A DNA stretch of 64,000 bases from Streptomyces vilmorinianum (GCF_005517195.1 NZ_CP040244.1:5040001-5104000); one strand, 5' to 3'. Counted from the first letter of the stretch, positions 16,060 through 26,838 are shown. Notes: a model not told the origin generated them from the letters alone. A program made the numbers and translations.

Positions 16060-17197
16060 GGACGAGCGTCACGGTGACGGCGAGCGAGGCGACGGCCAGC
16101 GCCACCATCGCCGTACGCGGCGAGGTGTGCTGGGCGACGGCGCCGGCCAGGGCCGCGCTCAGGCCCTGGAGGGCGAGCATGCCCGAGGTGTGCAGCCCGA
16201 GCGCGTGACCGCTCGTCTCGTCCGGTACGAGGGCGAGGAGCCTCTCCTGGTACAGCAGGCTCGCGCCGTAGCCGACGGCGGAGACCGTGACGGCCGCGAG
16301 CGCGAAGGGCAGCCCCGGATCCAGCGCGAAAAGCAGGAACGGGGCTGCCAGCAGCGCCTGCAGCGGCGCTGCGAGCCGGCCGCGGAGCCTGCTCGGGACG
16401 AACCGGCCGACCGCGGTGTCCCCCGCCAGCATCCCGAGCGCGCCACAGGCGAAGAGCAGTCCGGCGTGCTCGGGGTCGTACGGCACGAAGAGCGACTCGC
16501 AGCCGACGATCAGCCCGTTCGGCACCCACAGCGCGATGTACACGCGGCGGCGGGCACGGGAGGACCACAGGCGGGCGTTCGTGCGCCAGGTCTCGGCGGC
16601 CGAGGCCCGGCCGGAGGCGCGCGGCGGTCGCTCCGTGAGCCCGCACCGGGCGAGCGCGGCAGCGGCGACGTACAGGGCGGAGCCGGTCAGGAGCGTGCCA
16701 CGGGGCGACAGCAGGGCGACCAGCACACCGCCGGCCGCGAACCCGCCGATCTGGCAGACGCCGACCGCCATGTTCATCACCGAGCGGCCCAGCAGATACC
16801 CCTCGCGGGGCAGGATCTCGCCGAGCAGGCCGTACCGCACCCCACCACCCACCGAGCCGGCGAGCCCCTGGGCGAGCAGGATCGCGAAGACGGCCCAGAC
16901 GGGCAGCCCGGGGACGGCCGTCGCCGCGCTTCCCAGCGCGAGGAGCAGCGCGATGCCGGCGAGTGCGGCGCGCGGCGGGAGCCGGTCGGCGGCCGAGAGC
17001 AGGGTGGCGGCGCCGACGAGCTGGGCGAGCGCGGGCCCGAAGAGAGCGAGGGAGGACAGGAGCGGGGAGCCGGTCTGCCGGAAGACGAGCGTGGCCAGTC
17101 CGAGGCCGGCCACCGTCTGGGCGGCGACCTGGACGGAGCAGGTGAGAAAGAACGGGGTGAACTCGGGCGTGCGGAGAAGGTCCTTGTAGCGGCGCAT
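15995..17197 (-). CDS. MFS transporter
   Basis: 400 residues from ATG 17197, about 12 hydrophobic segments and a basic C-terminal tail (RRPSPRRDRQR). Typical of the short actinobacterial MFS exporters with sequences like RYGLLGEILPREGYLLGRS between TM4 and TM5. Its start faces an ArsR-like regulator gene across 59 bases that contain a palindrome, so it is most likely the regulator's target. Substrate unknown; drug or metabolite efflux is likely. The last 65 bases overlap the 3' end of the HNH gene on the other strand. Confidence 0.85.
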   Translation of the reverse strand: MRRYKDLLRTPEFTPFFLTCSVQVAAQTVAGLGLATLVFRQTGSPLLSSLALFGPALAQLVGAATLLSAADRLPPRAALAGIALLLALGSAATAVPGLPVWAVFAILLAQGLAGSVGGGVRYGLLGEILPREGYLLGRSVMNMAVGVCQIGGFAAGGVLVALLSPRGTLLTGSALYVAAAALARCGLTERPPRASGRASAAETWRTNARLWSSRARRRVYIALWVPNGLIVGCESLFVPYDPEHAGLLFACGALGMLAGDTAVGRFVPSRLRGRLAAPLQALLAAPFLLFALDPGLPFALAAVTVSAVGYGASLLYQERLLALVPDETSGHALGLHTSGMLALQGLSAALAGAVAQHTSPRTAMVALAVASLAVTVTLVLTEGPSNGRRPSPRRDRQRTA

Positions 17198-17236
17198 GAG
17201 CGGGAGTCTCCGAGCGCGTGCGGCACGGCCGTTATC

Positions 17237-17256
17237 GTTTCGCGGGGAGGCGAAAC
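17237..17256. promoter_or_regulatory. Palindromic operator over the ArsR ribosome site
   Basis: Perfect inverted repeat GTTTCGC-N6-GCGAAAC ending directly at the ATG of the ArsR-like gene. The spacer is the GGGGAG ribosome site. Binding would block both the regulator's own expression and the divergent MFS promoter. Confidence 0.6.
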
Positions 17257-18288
17257 ATGGGCTGGTGGCAGATCGACGCGGACGCGCTCGCGGGCAGCCG
17301 GTTCCTGCTGTCCCCGCTGGCCGAGGCGGCCGCCGCGCTGCAGACCCTGGACCTGAGGAAGACCGCCCACCCGGGCGAGAGCGCGTGGCTGACGGACCAT
17401 CTGCCCGCCTACCGGGCACGCCTGGCGGACGAACCGGTCGACGCGCTGCTGGTCAGGGCCGCGCTCGGGACCGCGTGGAACGCCGACTTCGTCACCCCCA
17501 CCCCTCTCGGCGAGCGCGAGCAGAGCTTCGAGGAGGAGCTGACCCGGATCCGGGAGACCCCGCCCGCGGTGGCGGTGGCGGATCTGTCGGTCTCGCTCGG
17601 CGGGCCGGTCCCCGAGCCGTTGCGCTCGGCGACCGATCTGCCGCGCCGGATGGCCGAGTTGCTCACCTGGGTGTGGCGGGAGACGGTCCTGCCGACGTGG
17701 CCGCGGCGCCGGCGGATCCTGGAGGCCGATGTGCTGGCGCGTACGGCGCAGTTGACGCAGGGCGGCTGGGCGGCGGCCCTCGACGAGCTGTGCCCGGGGA
17801 AGATGCGCTGGCTCGGCGACGGCCGGCTCCAGATCAACACCCGTGACCATCCGCCGAGATCGGTCGCCGGGGCACGGCTGCTCTTCGTGCCGGTGACACC
17901 GAGCCGGGGGTGGGTGTCGTGGGAGGGGACGGAGCGCTACGCGATCGTGTACCCGTGCGCGGGAGCCCTTGCCGACATGGAGGGCCCGGTCGTCCCCGAG
18001 GCACTGGGAGCGCTGCTGGGAACGGCCCGGGCCGGGGTGCTCGTACGGCTCGAATCCCCGAAGTCCACCAGCCAGTTGGTGGCGTTGACGGGTCAGGGTC
18101 TCGGCTCGGTGGGGCGGCATCTGAAGGTGCTGCTCGACGCGCGGCTGGTGCGCAGGCGGCGGGCGGGGAGATCGGTCCTGTACGACTGGACGGAGGCGGG
18201 AGCCGTTCTGGTACGGGCACAGATACGGGCACAGAGCGGCCCCCGCTCCGGTGCTCTCGGGGCGGGGGCCGTCACTTCGGGCGGCTGA
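17257..18288 (+). CDS. ArsR-like winged-helix regulator with N-terminal extension
   Basis: 343 residues from ATG 17257. The last 100 residues form a winged helix of ArsR type (LESPKSTSQLVALTGQGLGSVGRHLKVLLDARLVRRRRAGRSVLYD), while about 240 residues ahead of it match the long effector-type domain of DUF5937-like actinobacterial ArsR proteins. Divergent from an MFS transporter and preceded by a palindrome, so auto-repression plus control of the exporter is the likely scheme. The gene converges on gcl with no gap, and a shared hairpin lies inside its last codons. Confidence 0.85.
   Translation: MGWWQIDADALAGSRFLLSPLAEAAAALQTLDLRKTAHPGESAWLTDHLPAYRARLADEPVDALLVRAALGTAWNADFVTPTPLGEREQSFEEELTRIRETPPAVAVADLSVSLGGPVPEPLRSATDLPRRMAELLTWVWRETVLPTWPRRRRILEADVLARTAQLTQGGWAAALDELCPGKMRWLGDGRLQINTRDHPPRSVAGARLLFVPVTPSRGWVSWEGTERYAIVYPCAGALADMEGPVVPEALGALLGTARAGVLVRLESPKSTSQLVALTGQGLGSVGRHLKVLLDARLVRRRRAGRSVLYDWTEAGAVLVRAQIRAQSGPRSGALGAGAVTSGG
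18238..18270. terminator. Hairpin inside the 3' end of the ArsR gene
   Basis: Stem GGCCCCCGC/GCGGGGGCC with a 15-base loop, inside the last 50 bases of the regulator gene and 18 bases beyond the gcl stop on the other strand. Its position suits a two-way terminator for the convergent pair. Confidence 0.5.
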
Positions 18289-20076
<1,788 letters not shown>

Positions 20077-20135
20077 GGGAGGGCTCCTGCTTCGGCCAGG
20101 CGGAATCAGGCGCGGCACCCTCTCGGGCGGCCTGT

Positions 20136-20203
20136 TTCCGTATTGCGGAAGTATTGTTCTGCTATACGGAAGCAATGTAGGTCGGGGGGTCGAGGGCCGT
20201 CAA
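20136..20203 (-). promoter_or_regulatory. gcl promoter with paired TTCCG-type operators
   Basis: On the minus strand: TTGACG (20203-20198), 18 bases, TACATT (20179-20174), then TTCCGTATAGCAGAA (20171-20157) and TTCCGCAATACGGAA (20150-20136), 21 bases apart. The second site is identical to the strong site at hyi. The sites cover the likely transcription start, as expected for a repressor. Confidence 0.7.
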
Positions 20204-20289
20204 GGGAGTGGGCTCGGCCGTTGGCCGAAGTCCCTCCCCTCCCGTGGCGGATTGGTGGACGATGGGGTCGGGAAGACAGGGGGTTCGGC

Positions 20290-21357
20290 GTGGGGTTCGG
20301 TGTGGGTGAGTCGGTACCGGTGCGCTGCCCGGAATGCCTCCGTACGCAGACATACGCGGCGCCGGTCTTCCCGTGCGCCTGTGGCACCCCGGTCGTGCCG
20401 CCGGTGATCCCCGGGGCGACGGGCGAGCCGGTCACGCACCGCAACTGGACGGACGAGTGGGTCACGGTCCGCTGTGTCTCCTGCGGCCGCGAGGACGAGT
20501 GGCCCCACCCGGAGCTGGGCTGCGCGTGCGGGACGGTCCTGCGCGTACCGGTCCGGAAGGCGGGGCCGGGGCCGTCCGACGGCGGTACGAGCGCGGCACC
20601 CGCACCCGCACCCGCGTCGGCACCTGCACCGGCACCGGCACCCGACCTGCCCGGGCCGGGCGCGGGGCCGGGCGCGGGGCCGGGCGCGGGGCCGGGGGCG
20701 GGGCCGGGACCTGAGGCCGCCCCGGACGACCAGGGGCGCGGCTCGGGCTCCGCGGCGGCCGCGGCGGACACGGACCGGTGGCCGGGCGGGGGCGGGACCG
20801 GCACACAGTCCGGTGACGGCGCGGAGGCGGGCTGGTGGTTCGCCGATGGCGCCGGGGCACCGGACAACGCGCACCAGGTCCCCGGGCCGCCCGCGAGCGC
20901 CGGGCGCCGGACCTTCGCCGAGCGCTACCCCACGCACATCCCGCTGCCACCCACCGCGCCGCCCCCGGCACCCCCACGGCCCTCGTTCCGCCCCGTGACC
21001 ATCCGTACCGCCCGCGACGCGGTCGCCGCGTCCGCCGGGTATCTGCGCTGGCTGGGCTTCCGGAACGTCGTCCAGCCCGAGGAGCGGTCGGCATCCGGCG
21101 TCGACCTGCGGGCCCCCGGCCTCGTCGCCCAGGTCGACCCCAGCACGCGCCCCACCCCGCTGCGGGCGGTCGAGTGTCTCTGGCTCAACGGGCTCAGCAC
21201 CTCGGCGACCAGCGTCTTCTTCTCCCTCGCCGGCTACACCCCGGATGCCCGCTCCCGCGCCGACGAGCTCGGCATCCCCCTCTTCACCCTCGACCTCACC
21301 GGCACGCCCCAGCCCGTGAACACCCCGGCGGACGAATTGATCACCACCGGCGCCTAG
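20290..21357 (+). CDS. Zinc-ribbon protein with degenerate Mrr-like nuclease domain
   Basis: 355 residues from GTG 20290 (AGGGGG seven bases upstream). Two zinc-ribbon-like segments open the protein: CPEC ... CACG and CVSCG ... CACG. A long Ala/Pro/Gly linker follows, with (AP)n and four copies of a 12-base GPGA-type repeat at about residues 100-145. The C-terminal 110 residues have the Mrr/REase outline (GYLRWLGFRNV, then G270-V271-D272 and Q281-V282), but the catalytic Lys after Gln is Asp283. It is therefore probably a binding rather than cleaving domain. Conserved-looking in Streptomyces; function unknown. Confidence 0.7.
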   Translation: MGFGVGESVPVRCPECLRTQTYAAPVFPCACGTPVVPPVIPGATGEPVTHRNWTDEWVTVRCVSCGREDEWPHPELGCACGTVLRVPVRKAGPGPSDGGTSAAPAPAPASAPAPAPAPDLPGPGAGPGAGPGAGPGAGPGPEAAPDDQGRGSGSAAAAADTDRWPGGGGTGTQSGDGAEAGWWFADGAGAPDNAHQVPGPPASAGRRTFAERYPTHIPLPPTAPPPAPPRPSFRPVTIRTARDAVAASAGYLRWLGFRNVVQPEERSASGVDLRAPGLVAQVDPSTRPTPLRAVECLWLNGLSTSATSVFFSLAGYTPDARSRADELGIPLFTLDLTGTPQPVNTPADELITTGA

Positions 21358-21405
21358 GGCGTGCGCCCAGGGCGGTTGTCAGTGGCGCCCTCCACCGTCA
21401 CGAGC

Positions 21406-21984
21406 ATGGGCAGCCACTTCCAGACCGTCGTCGACCTCGACGCCACCGCCGAGGACGCGCCCGCGCTCGCCGCGCGCGCCCTCGACTGGCTCGTCGCGCA
21501 GGGCATCGTGCGCGACGAGCGCACCGACTGCGTGCTCGGCGCGCCGCTCGGCCATCCGCCCGGCCCGCGATGGGCGTCGGCCGTCGCCGTCGAGGACTGG
21601 GAGCCCGGCGGCGGGCTGAGGATCGAGGTCGGGCGCACGGTGTTCCACGGCGGGCAGGGCGACGCCCAGTACGCGGTGTGCCCGCACTGTGCCACGCGCA
21701 CCCGGTTCTGCACGGAGGACTGGGAGTACATCGAGGACGGCGCCCGTGAGCCCTTCGACAGGGCGATATCCGCCTGGCACGACACGGGCGCGGCCGCAGT
21801 CACCCGCACCCACTGCGGTCGGGACGGCGATCTGACCGCCTGGGCCTGGGCCGACGACTTCTACGCCTTCGGACACCTCGGTTTCGAGTTCTGGGACTGG
21901 GACGAGTTCGACCCCCGCTTCCTCGACGCCTTCGGCACAGCGCTCGGCGGCCACCGCGTCGTCCGGGTGTGGGGAAAGCTCTAG
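21406..21984 (+). CDS. Conserved hypothetical protein
   Basis: 192 residues from ATG 21406 (GTG 21382 possible). Soluble protein with a Cys pair in VCPHCATRTRFC that may bind zinc, followed by an acidic-aromatic C-terminus (FEFWDWDEFDPRF). The pattern suits the family of actinobacterial proteins of unknown role that resemble immunity or sugar-phosphate-binding proteins. Follows the zinc-ribbon gene by 48 bases, so co-transcription is likely. Confidence 0.65.
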   Translation: MGSHFQTVVDLDATAEDAPALAARALDWLVAQGIVRDERTDCVLGAPLGHPPGPRWASAVAVEDWEPGGGLRIEVGRTVFHGGQGDAQYAVCPHCATRTRFCTEDWEYIEDGAREPFDRAISAWHDTGAAAVTRTHCGRDGDLTAWAWADDFYAFGHLGFEFWDWDEFDPRFLDAFGTALGGHRVVRVWGKL

Positions 21985-22080
21985 GGAACGACCCGCACCT
22001 CAAAAGAACCTCAGAATTCAGCCATTCACGCGTGACGATCACGCTCCCCCGGGCACAACACCCTCGGGGGGTGGAGCGTC

Positions 22081-22947
22081 ATGGGGGCGGACACGTGGTG
22101 GTTCATCGGAGCGTCCTGCGCGCAACTGCTGTGCGCGGTCGCGCTGTTGCGAACCCGCAGCCCGGAGCGGACCGAACTCGCCCCGCAGGCACTGGCGTTG
22201 CTCCGGGGCGGGCGGCGGGCCGTCGTCGTCGTGGCGCTCGTCGCGTTGCACCAGCGCGGCGCGGTGGCCGCCGGGCGCAGGGGAACGATTCGGGCCAACG
22301 GCGGGCCGGGCCGGACCCGTGACCCCGTCCAGCTGGGGGTGCACAGCTCGCTGCGCCGGGCCCTGGGTCTGCGGGTGCTGGCCTCCCAGCCGAAGGCGCG
22401 GCGGGCCGTCGACGCGCTGCGGACCGAGCTCGGCAGGGCGGGGCTGCTGCGCCCGTACGGGCGTCTGCGGGCCGCGCGGGTGCTGCTCGTCTGCGCGGCG
22501 GCGACGGTGGCGACCGGTCTCGTGCTCACCGCCCCCTCCGGCACGGAGCTCGCCCTCGCGCTCGGGGCCGGCGCCGTGCCGGCCGGCGCCGCGCTCGCCC
22601 TGCTGTTCCTGCCGCCGACGACCCGCGCCGCGCGCCGGCTGCTGGCCGGGCTGCGCGAGCGGCACCCGCTGCCCGCCCATCGCCGCGAGGTCACGGACGG
22701 CAATCTGGTGCTGCTGTACGTCGCTCTCTACGGTGACCCCGCGCTCGCCCTGTTCCTGCCCCGCTTCTCGCGTGACGGCGGGCTGCTGGGCCGGGGCGGC
22801 CGTGAGGACGGCTACGCGACCGGCCGAGGCTGGTTCCACGGCGGCGGCCACGGCCTGGCGGACGGCGGCGGAGGCGGGAGCGGCGGCGGCGGAGGCGGGA
22901 GCGGCGGTGGGGGCGGTGGGGGCGGTGGGGGCGGCGGCTCGGACTGA
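22081..22947 (+). CDS. TIGR04222-type membrane protein with glycine-rich tail
   Basis: 288 residues. The layout matches TIGR04222 proteins: an N-terminal membrane segment (WWFIGASCAQLLCAVALL), a cytosolic part with ALHQRGAVAAGRRG and RRAL, then two close membrane spans (about residues 140-180), and a low-complexity tail of Gly and Ser runs ending GGSD. Such proteins usually sit in the cell membrane with a Gly-rich extension; role unknown. GTG 22072 is an alternative start. Confidence 0.75.
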   Translation: MGADTWWFIGASCAQLLCAVALLRTRSPERTELAPQALALLRGGRRAVVVVALVALHQRGAVAAGRRGTIRANGGPGRTRDPVQLGVHSSLRRALGLRVLASQPKARRAVDALRTELGRAGLLRPYGRLRAARVLLVCAAATVATGLVLTAPSGTELALALGAGAVPAGAALALLFLPPTTRAARRLLAGLRERHPLPAHRREVTDGNLVLLYVALYGDPALALFLPRFSRDGGLLGRGGREDGYATGRGWFHGGGHGLADGGGGGSGGGGGGSGGGGGGGGGGGGSD

Positions 22948-22967
22948 CCTCGCGCCATACTCGTCGT

Positions 22968-23501
22968 ATGCGCATCCGAGCGGCCGCACCGGCCGAACTC
23001 CCGCTGCTCCAGGACATCGAGCGAGCCGCGGGCGAACCTTTCCGTTCCCTGGGCATGGCGGTCATCGCCGACGACGAACCCCTTCCGCTGGACGTCCTGG
23101 ACGCCTACCGGCGGGCCGGCCGGGCCTGGGTGGCCGCCGACGAGGCCGACCGCCCGGTCGCGTACCTGCTGACCGACACGGTGGACGGGGCCGCCCACAT
23201 CGAGCAGGTGTCGGTGCACCCGGCCGCCGCCCGCCGGGGCATCGGCCGCTCGCTCATCGAGCACCTGGCCGCGGACGCGGCGAGGCGCGGGCTGACGGCG
23301 CTGACCCTGACCACCTTCACCGAGGTTCCGTGGAACGCCCCGTACTACACGCGCCTCGGTTTCCGCGCCCTCGCCGAGTCCGACCCGCACCTGACCTCCG
23401 GCCTGCGCGCCATCCAGCAGGACGAGGCCGCCCACGGTCTGGCGACCTGGCCCCGCGTCTGCATGCGCCGCGAGCTGGTCGGCGTCTACCCCGTGGCGTA
23501 A
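22968..23501 (+). CDS. GNAT-family N-acetyltransferase
   Basis: 177 residues. Acetyl-CoA-binding motif A is seen as IEQVSVHPAAARRGIGRSLIEHL, followed by the WNAPYYTRLGFRAL motif B that is typical of the family. Substrate unknown. Starts 20 bases after the membrane-protein gene and ends in a 16-base overlap with the convergent acyl-CoA ligase gene. Confidence 0.88.
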   Translation: MRIRAAAPAELPLLQDIERAAGEPFRSLGMAVIADDEPLPLDVLDAYRRAGRAWVAADEADRPVAYLLTDTVDGAAHIEQVSVHPAAARRGIGRSLIEHLAADAARRGLTALTLTTFTEVPWNAPYYTRLGFRALAESDPHLTSGLRAIQQDEAAHGLATWPRVCMRRELVGVYPVA

Positions 23502-25165
23502 CGCTCGCGCAGCTCCACCTTCCGTACCTTGCCGCTCACCGTCATCGGGAACTCGCCCACGATCTCGACCCGTCGCGGGATCTTGTAGTGGGCGAGCCGC
23601 TCCCGGCAGAAGGCCGTGATCTCGTCCAGGGTCGGCGGGTCCGCGGGGTCGCGCGGGATCACGCAGGCGAGGATCTCCTCCCCGTAGCGGGCATCGGGGA
23701 CGCCGACGACCTGGACGTCGGCGATCTTCTCGTACCCGTAGAGGAACTCCTCGATCTCGCGCGGATACACGTTCTCGCCGCCCCGGATGATCATGTCCTT
23801 GATCCGGCCGACGATCTGGACGTAACCGTCCTCCCGCATGACCGCGAGATCACCGGTGTGCATCCAGCGGCCCGCGTCGACGGCCTCGGCGGTCTTCCCG
23901 GGCTCGTTCCAGTACCCGAGCATCACGCTGTAGCCGCGGGTGCACAGCTCTCCGGCCTGACCGCGGGGCTTCGTGGTCCCGTCCACCGGGTCGACGATCT
24001 TCACCTCGACGTGCGGCATGACCCGGCCCACCGTGCCCGTACGGCGTTCGAGGTCGTCGTCCCGCCGGGTCTGCGTGGAGACGGGCGAGGTCTCCGTCAT
24101 GCCGTAACAGATCGACACCTCCGCCATGTTCATCTCGGCGACCACCCGCTTCATCACCTCCACCGGGCAGGGCGAGCCCGCCATGATGCCGGTGCGAAGC
24201 GTGGAGAGGTCGTACGAGGCGAAGTCGGGGAGGTTCAACTCCGCGATGAACATGGTCGGTACGCCGTACAGGGAGGTGCACCGCTCCTGCTCGACGGCGC
24301 GGAGCGTGGCCGCCGGGTCGAAGGAGGGGGCCGGGACGACCATGCAGGCGCCGTGCGAGGTCGCGGCGAGATTGCCCATGACCATGCCGAAGCAGTGGTA
24401 GAAGGGCACCGGGACGCAGATGCGGTCCTGCTCGGTGTAGGCGATCATCTCGCCCACGAAATAACCGTTGTTGAGGATGTTGTGGTGGGAGAGCGTGGCT
24501 CCTTTGGGGAAGCCCGTGGTGCCCGAGGTGTACTGGATGTTGATGGGGTCGTCACAGGACAGCTCCGCCGGGCGCCGGTCCCCCGCCGTACGGGAGATCA
24601 GCTCGTCCCAGCTCGGATCCCCGATGTAGACGGCTTCCCGCAACTCCGGGCAGTTTCCGCGGACGTGCTCGACCATCGCCCGGTAGTCGCTCGTCTTGTG
24701 CGCGAGGGAGGCGAAGAGCAGGGAGACGCCGGCCTGCTGGAGCACGTACTCCAACTCGTGGGCGCGGTAGGCCGGGTTGATGTTGACCATGATGGCGCCG
24801 ATGCGGGCGGTCGCGTACTGGACGAGCACCCACTCGGCGCAGTTCACCGCCCAGATCCCCACCCGGTCACCCTTGGCGACCCCGCTGCCGAGCAGTGCGC
24901 CGGCCAACTTCTCGACGTCGGCGCCGAATTCGGCGTACGTCCAGCGGCGGCCGGTCGGGACGTCGACGAGCGCCTCGCGCTCGGGCCATGCCGCGACGGC
25001 GCGGTCGAGGTTGGCGCCGATGGTGTCGCCGAGCAGTTCGACGGGGCTTGCCCCGTGCGCGTACGAGAGTGTCGCGTCCGAGACGGTCGTGTCCGAGCGG
25101 GTCATGTCCGAGAGGGTCGTGTCCGAGCGGGTCATGTCCGAGCGGGTCATGTCCGAGCGGGTCAT
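23486..25165 (-). CDS. AMP-binding acyl-CoA synthetase (fatty-acyl-CoA ligase)
   Basis: Up to 559 residues. ANL-superfamily ligase: P-loop YTSGTTGFPKG, YGMTETSP, TGDLAVMREDGY and C-terminal catalytic Lys in MTVSGKVRK. Activates a medium- or long-chain acid via an acyl-adenylate. Its ATG overlaps the stop of the upstream synthetase by 4 bases. The first 35 residues are seven copies of a 5-residue unit (MTRSD and variants), so there are four in-frame ATG starts 15 bases apart; the conserved protein begins only after these, near AHGASPVELL. True start therefore uncertain. Confidence 0.9.
   Translation of the reverse strand: MTRSDMTRSDMTRSDTTLSDMTRSDTTVSDATLSYAHGASPVELLGDTIGANLDRAVAAWPEREALVDVPTGRRWTYAEFGADVEKLAGALLGSGVAKGDRVGIWAVNCAEWVLVQYATARIGAIMVNINPAYRAHELEYVLQQAGVSLLFASLAHKTSDYRAMVEHVRGNCPELREAVYIGDPSWDELISRTAGDRRPAELSCDDPINIQYTSGTTGFPKGATLSHHNILNNGYFVGEMIAYTEQDRICVPVPFYHCFGMVMGNLAATSHGACMVVPAPSFDPAATLRAVEQERCTSLYGVPTMFIAELNLPDFASYDLSTLRTGIMAGSPCPVEVMKRVVAEMNMAEVSICYGMTETSPVSTQTRRDDDLERRTGTVGRVMPHVEVKIVDPVDGTTKPRGQAGELCTRGYSVMLGYWNEPGKTAEAVDAGRWMHTGDLAVMREDGYVQIVGRIKDMIIRGGENVYPREIEEFLYGYEKIADVQVVGVPDARYGEEILACVIPRDPADPPTLDEITAFCRERLAHYKIPRRVEIVGEFPMTVSGKVRKVELRERYATG
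25061..25165 (-). repeat. 15-base in-frame tandem repeat at a gene start
   Basis: Seven 15-base units on the minus strand encoding MTRSD, MTRSD, MTRSD, TTLSD, MTRSD, TTVSD, ATLSY. Four units begin with ATG. The first overlaps the stop of the upstream gene. Confidence 0.9.
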
Positions 25166-26838
25166 GAGAGGTCGCCCTCCGCGTACTCCGTGCCCTCGCC
25201 GTTCGCCGTGCGCTCGCGCAGTTCGATCCGGCGGATCTTCCCCGAGACCGTCTTCGGCAGCTCGGCGAACTCGATGCGCCGCAGCCGCTTGTACGGGGCG
25301 AGCACCGCGCGCGAGTGGGCGAAGAGCGCCCTCGCCGTGTCGGCGTTCGGCTCCCAGCCGTCCGCGAGGACGACGTACGCCTTCGGGACGGCGAGCCGCA
25401 GCGGGTCAGGGGCCGGGACGACGGCCGCCTCGGCCACCGCCTCGTGTTCGAGCAGCGCGCTCTCCAGCTCGAAGGGGGACACCTTGTAGTCGGAGCTCTT
25501 GAACACGTCGTCGCTCCGCCCGATGTAGGTGATGTACCCCTCGGCGTCGCGGGAGCCGATGTCGCCGGTGCGGTAGTAGCCGCCGGCCATCGCCTCGGCC
25601 GTGCGCTCCGGGTCGCCGTGGTAGCCGGTCATCAGGCCCACCGGGTCGGTGGACAGGTCGAGACAGATCTCGCCCTCCTCGACGTCCGGGCGCCCGCTGA
25701 CCGGGTCGACGAGCGTGACCCGGAAGCCGGGGCTCGGCCGGCCCATGGAGCCCTCCTTGAGGCGCTGGCCGGGGCTGTTGGAGACCTGGACGGCGGTCTC
25801 GGTCTGGCCGAAGCCGTCCCGCATGGTGACGCCCCAGGCCCGGCGCACGGACTCGATGACCTCGGGGTTGAGCGGCTCGCCGGCCGCGACGACCTCGCGC
25901 GGCGGGTTCTTCAGCTGGGTGAGGTCGGCCTGGATCAGCATCCGCCACACGGTGGGCGGCGCGCAGAAGCTGGTGACGCCGTTCCGCTCCATCTCGGCCA
26001 TGAGGCGGGCCGGGTCGAAGCGGGTGTAGTTGTGGATGAAGACGGTCGCCTCGGCGTTCCACGGGGCGAAGAGGTTGGACCAGGCGTGCTTGGCCCAGCC
26101 CGGCGAGGAGATGTTCAGATGCACGTCTCCGGGCTTGAGGCCGATCCAGTACATGGTCGCGAGATGGCCGACCGGGTACGAGGTGTGGGTGTGCTCGACG
26201 AGCTTGGGGCGGGCGGTCGTGCCGGAGGTGAAGTACAGCATCAGCGGGTCCTCGGCGAGCGTGACGCCGTCCGGCTCGAAGGTCTCGGACTCGCCGTACG
26301 CCTTCTCGTAGGCGAGCCAGCCGACGCCGGCTCCGCCGACGGCGATCCGGGTGTACTCCCCCGGTACGTCGTCGAACTTGGCGGTGTCCTCGGCGCGCAC
26401 GATCACATGCCGGGCGCGGCCGCGCTCGACGCGGTCGCGCAGGTCGGCGGGGCCGAGGAGCGGGGTGGCCGGGATGACGACGGCGCGCAGCTTCATGGCG
26501 GCGAGCGCGGTCTCCCACAGCTCGCTCTGGTTGCCGAGCATGACGATGATCCGGTCCCCGGCGCGCACGCCCTGGGCGCGCAGCCAGTTGGCGGCCCGGT
26601 TGGAGCGGGCGGACATCTCGGCGAAGCTCAGCCTCGTCTCGCTGCCGTCCTCCTCGACGATGTGGAGGGCGGTCCTGTCGTTGCCGGCCGCGATGACGTC
26701 GAACCATTCGAGCGCCCAGTTGAACCGGTCGGGGCGGGGCCAGGCGAAGCCCTCGTACGCCGTCTCGTAGTCCTCGCGGTGCTGGAGCAGGAAGTCGCGG
26801 GCGGCCCGGAACCTCTCCGTCGCCGTGGTTGCCGTCAT
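25162..26838 (-). CDS. Acyl-CoA synthetase of the medium-chain (MACS) type
   Basis: 558 residues from ATG 26838. ANL ligase with YFTSGTTARPKL, DGFGQTET, YYRTGDIGSRDAEGYITYIGRSDD and the C-terminal Lys in KTVSGKIRR. Sequence style, including HTSYPVGHLATMYWIGLKPGDVHLNISSPGWAKHAW split over adjacent segments, is that of MACS enzymes that activate medium-chain or aromatic acids. First gene of a two-ligase operon, divergent from a GAF-LuxR regulator. Confidence 0.9.
   Translation of the reverse strand: MTATTATERFRAARDFLLQHREDYETAYEGFAWPRPDRFNWALEWFDVIAAGNDRTALHIVEEDGSETRLSFAEMSARSNRAANWLRAQGVRAGDRIIVMLGNQSELWETALAAMKLRAVVIPATPLLGPADLRDRVERGRARHVIVRAEDTAKFDDVPGEYTRIAVGGAGVGWLAYEKAYGESETFEPDGVTLAEDPLMLYFTSGTTARPKLVEHTHTSYPVGHLATMYWIGLKPGDVHLNISSPGWAKHAWSNLFAPWNAEATVFIHNYTRFDPARLMAEMERNGVTSFCAPPTVWRMLIQADLTQLKNPPREVVAAGEPLNPEVIESVRRAWGVTMRDGFGQTETAVQVSNSPGQRLKEGSMGRPSPGFRVTLVDPVSGRPDVEEGEICLDLSTDPVGLMTGYHGDPERTAEAMAGGYYRTGDIGSRDAEGYITYIGRSDDVFKSSDYKVSPFELESALLEHEAVAEAAVVPAPDPLRLAVPKAYVVLADGWEPNADTARALFAHSRAVLAPYKRLRRIEFAELPKTVSGKIRRIELRERTANGEGTEYAEGDLS

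Noticed and set aside
21361..21405. Earlier start for the 21406 gene
   Set aside because: Fifteen extra residues without support; kept only as an alternative.
25061..25165. Possible CRISPR-like array
   Set aside because: Direct 15-base units with no spacers and in-frame coding; tandem repeat instead. The same reasoning applies to the other repeat blocks.
22319..25489. Long plus-strand ORF across GNAT and acyl-CoA ligase
   Set aside because: Out-of-frame shadow, no domain, conflicts with two well-supported genes.
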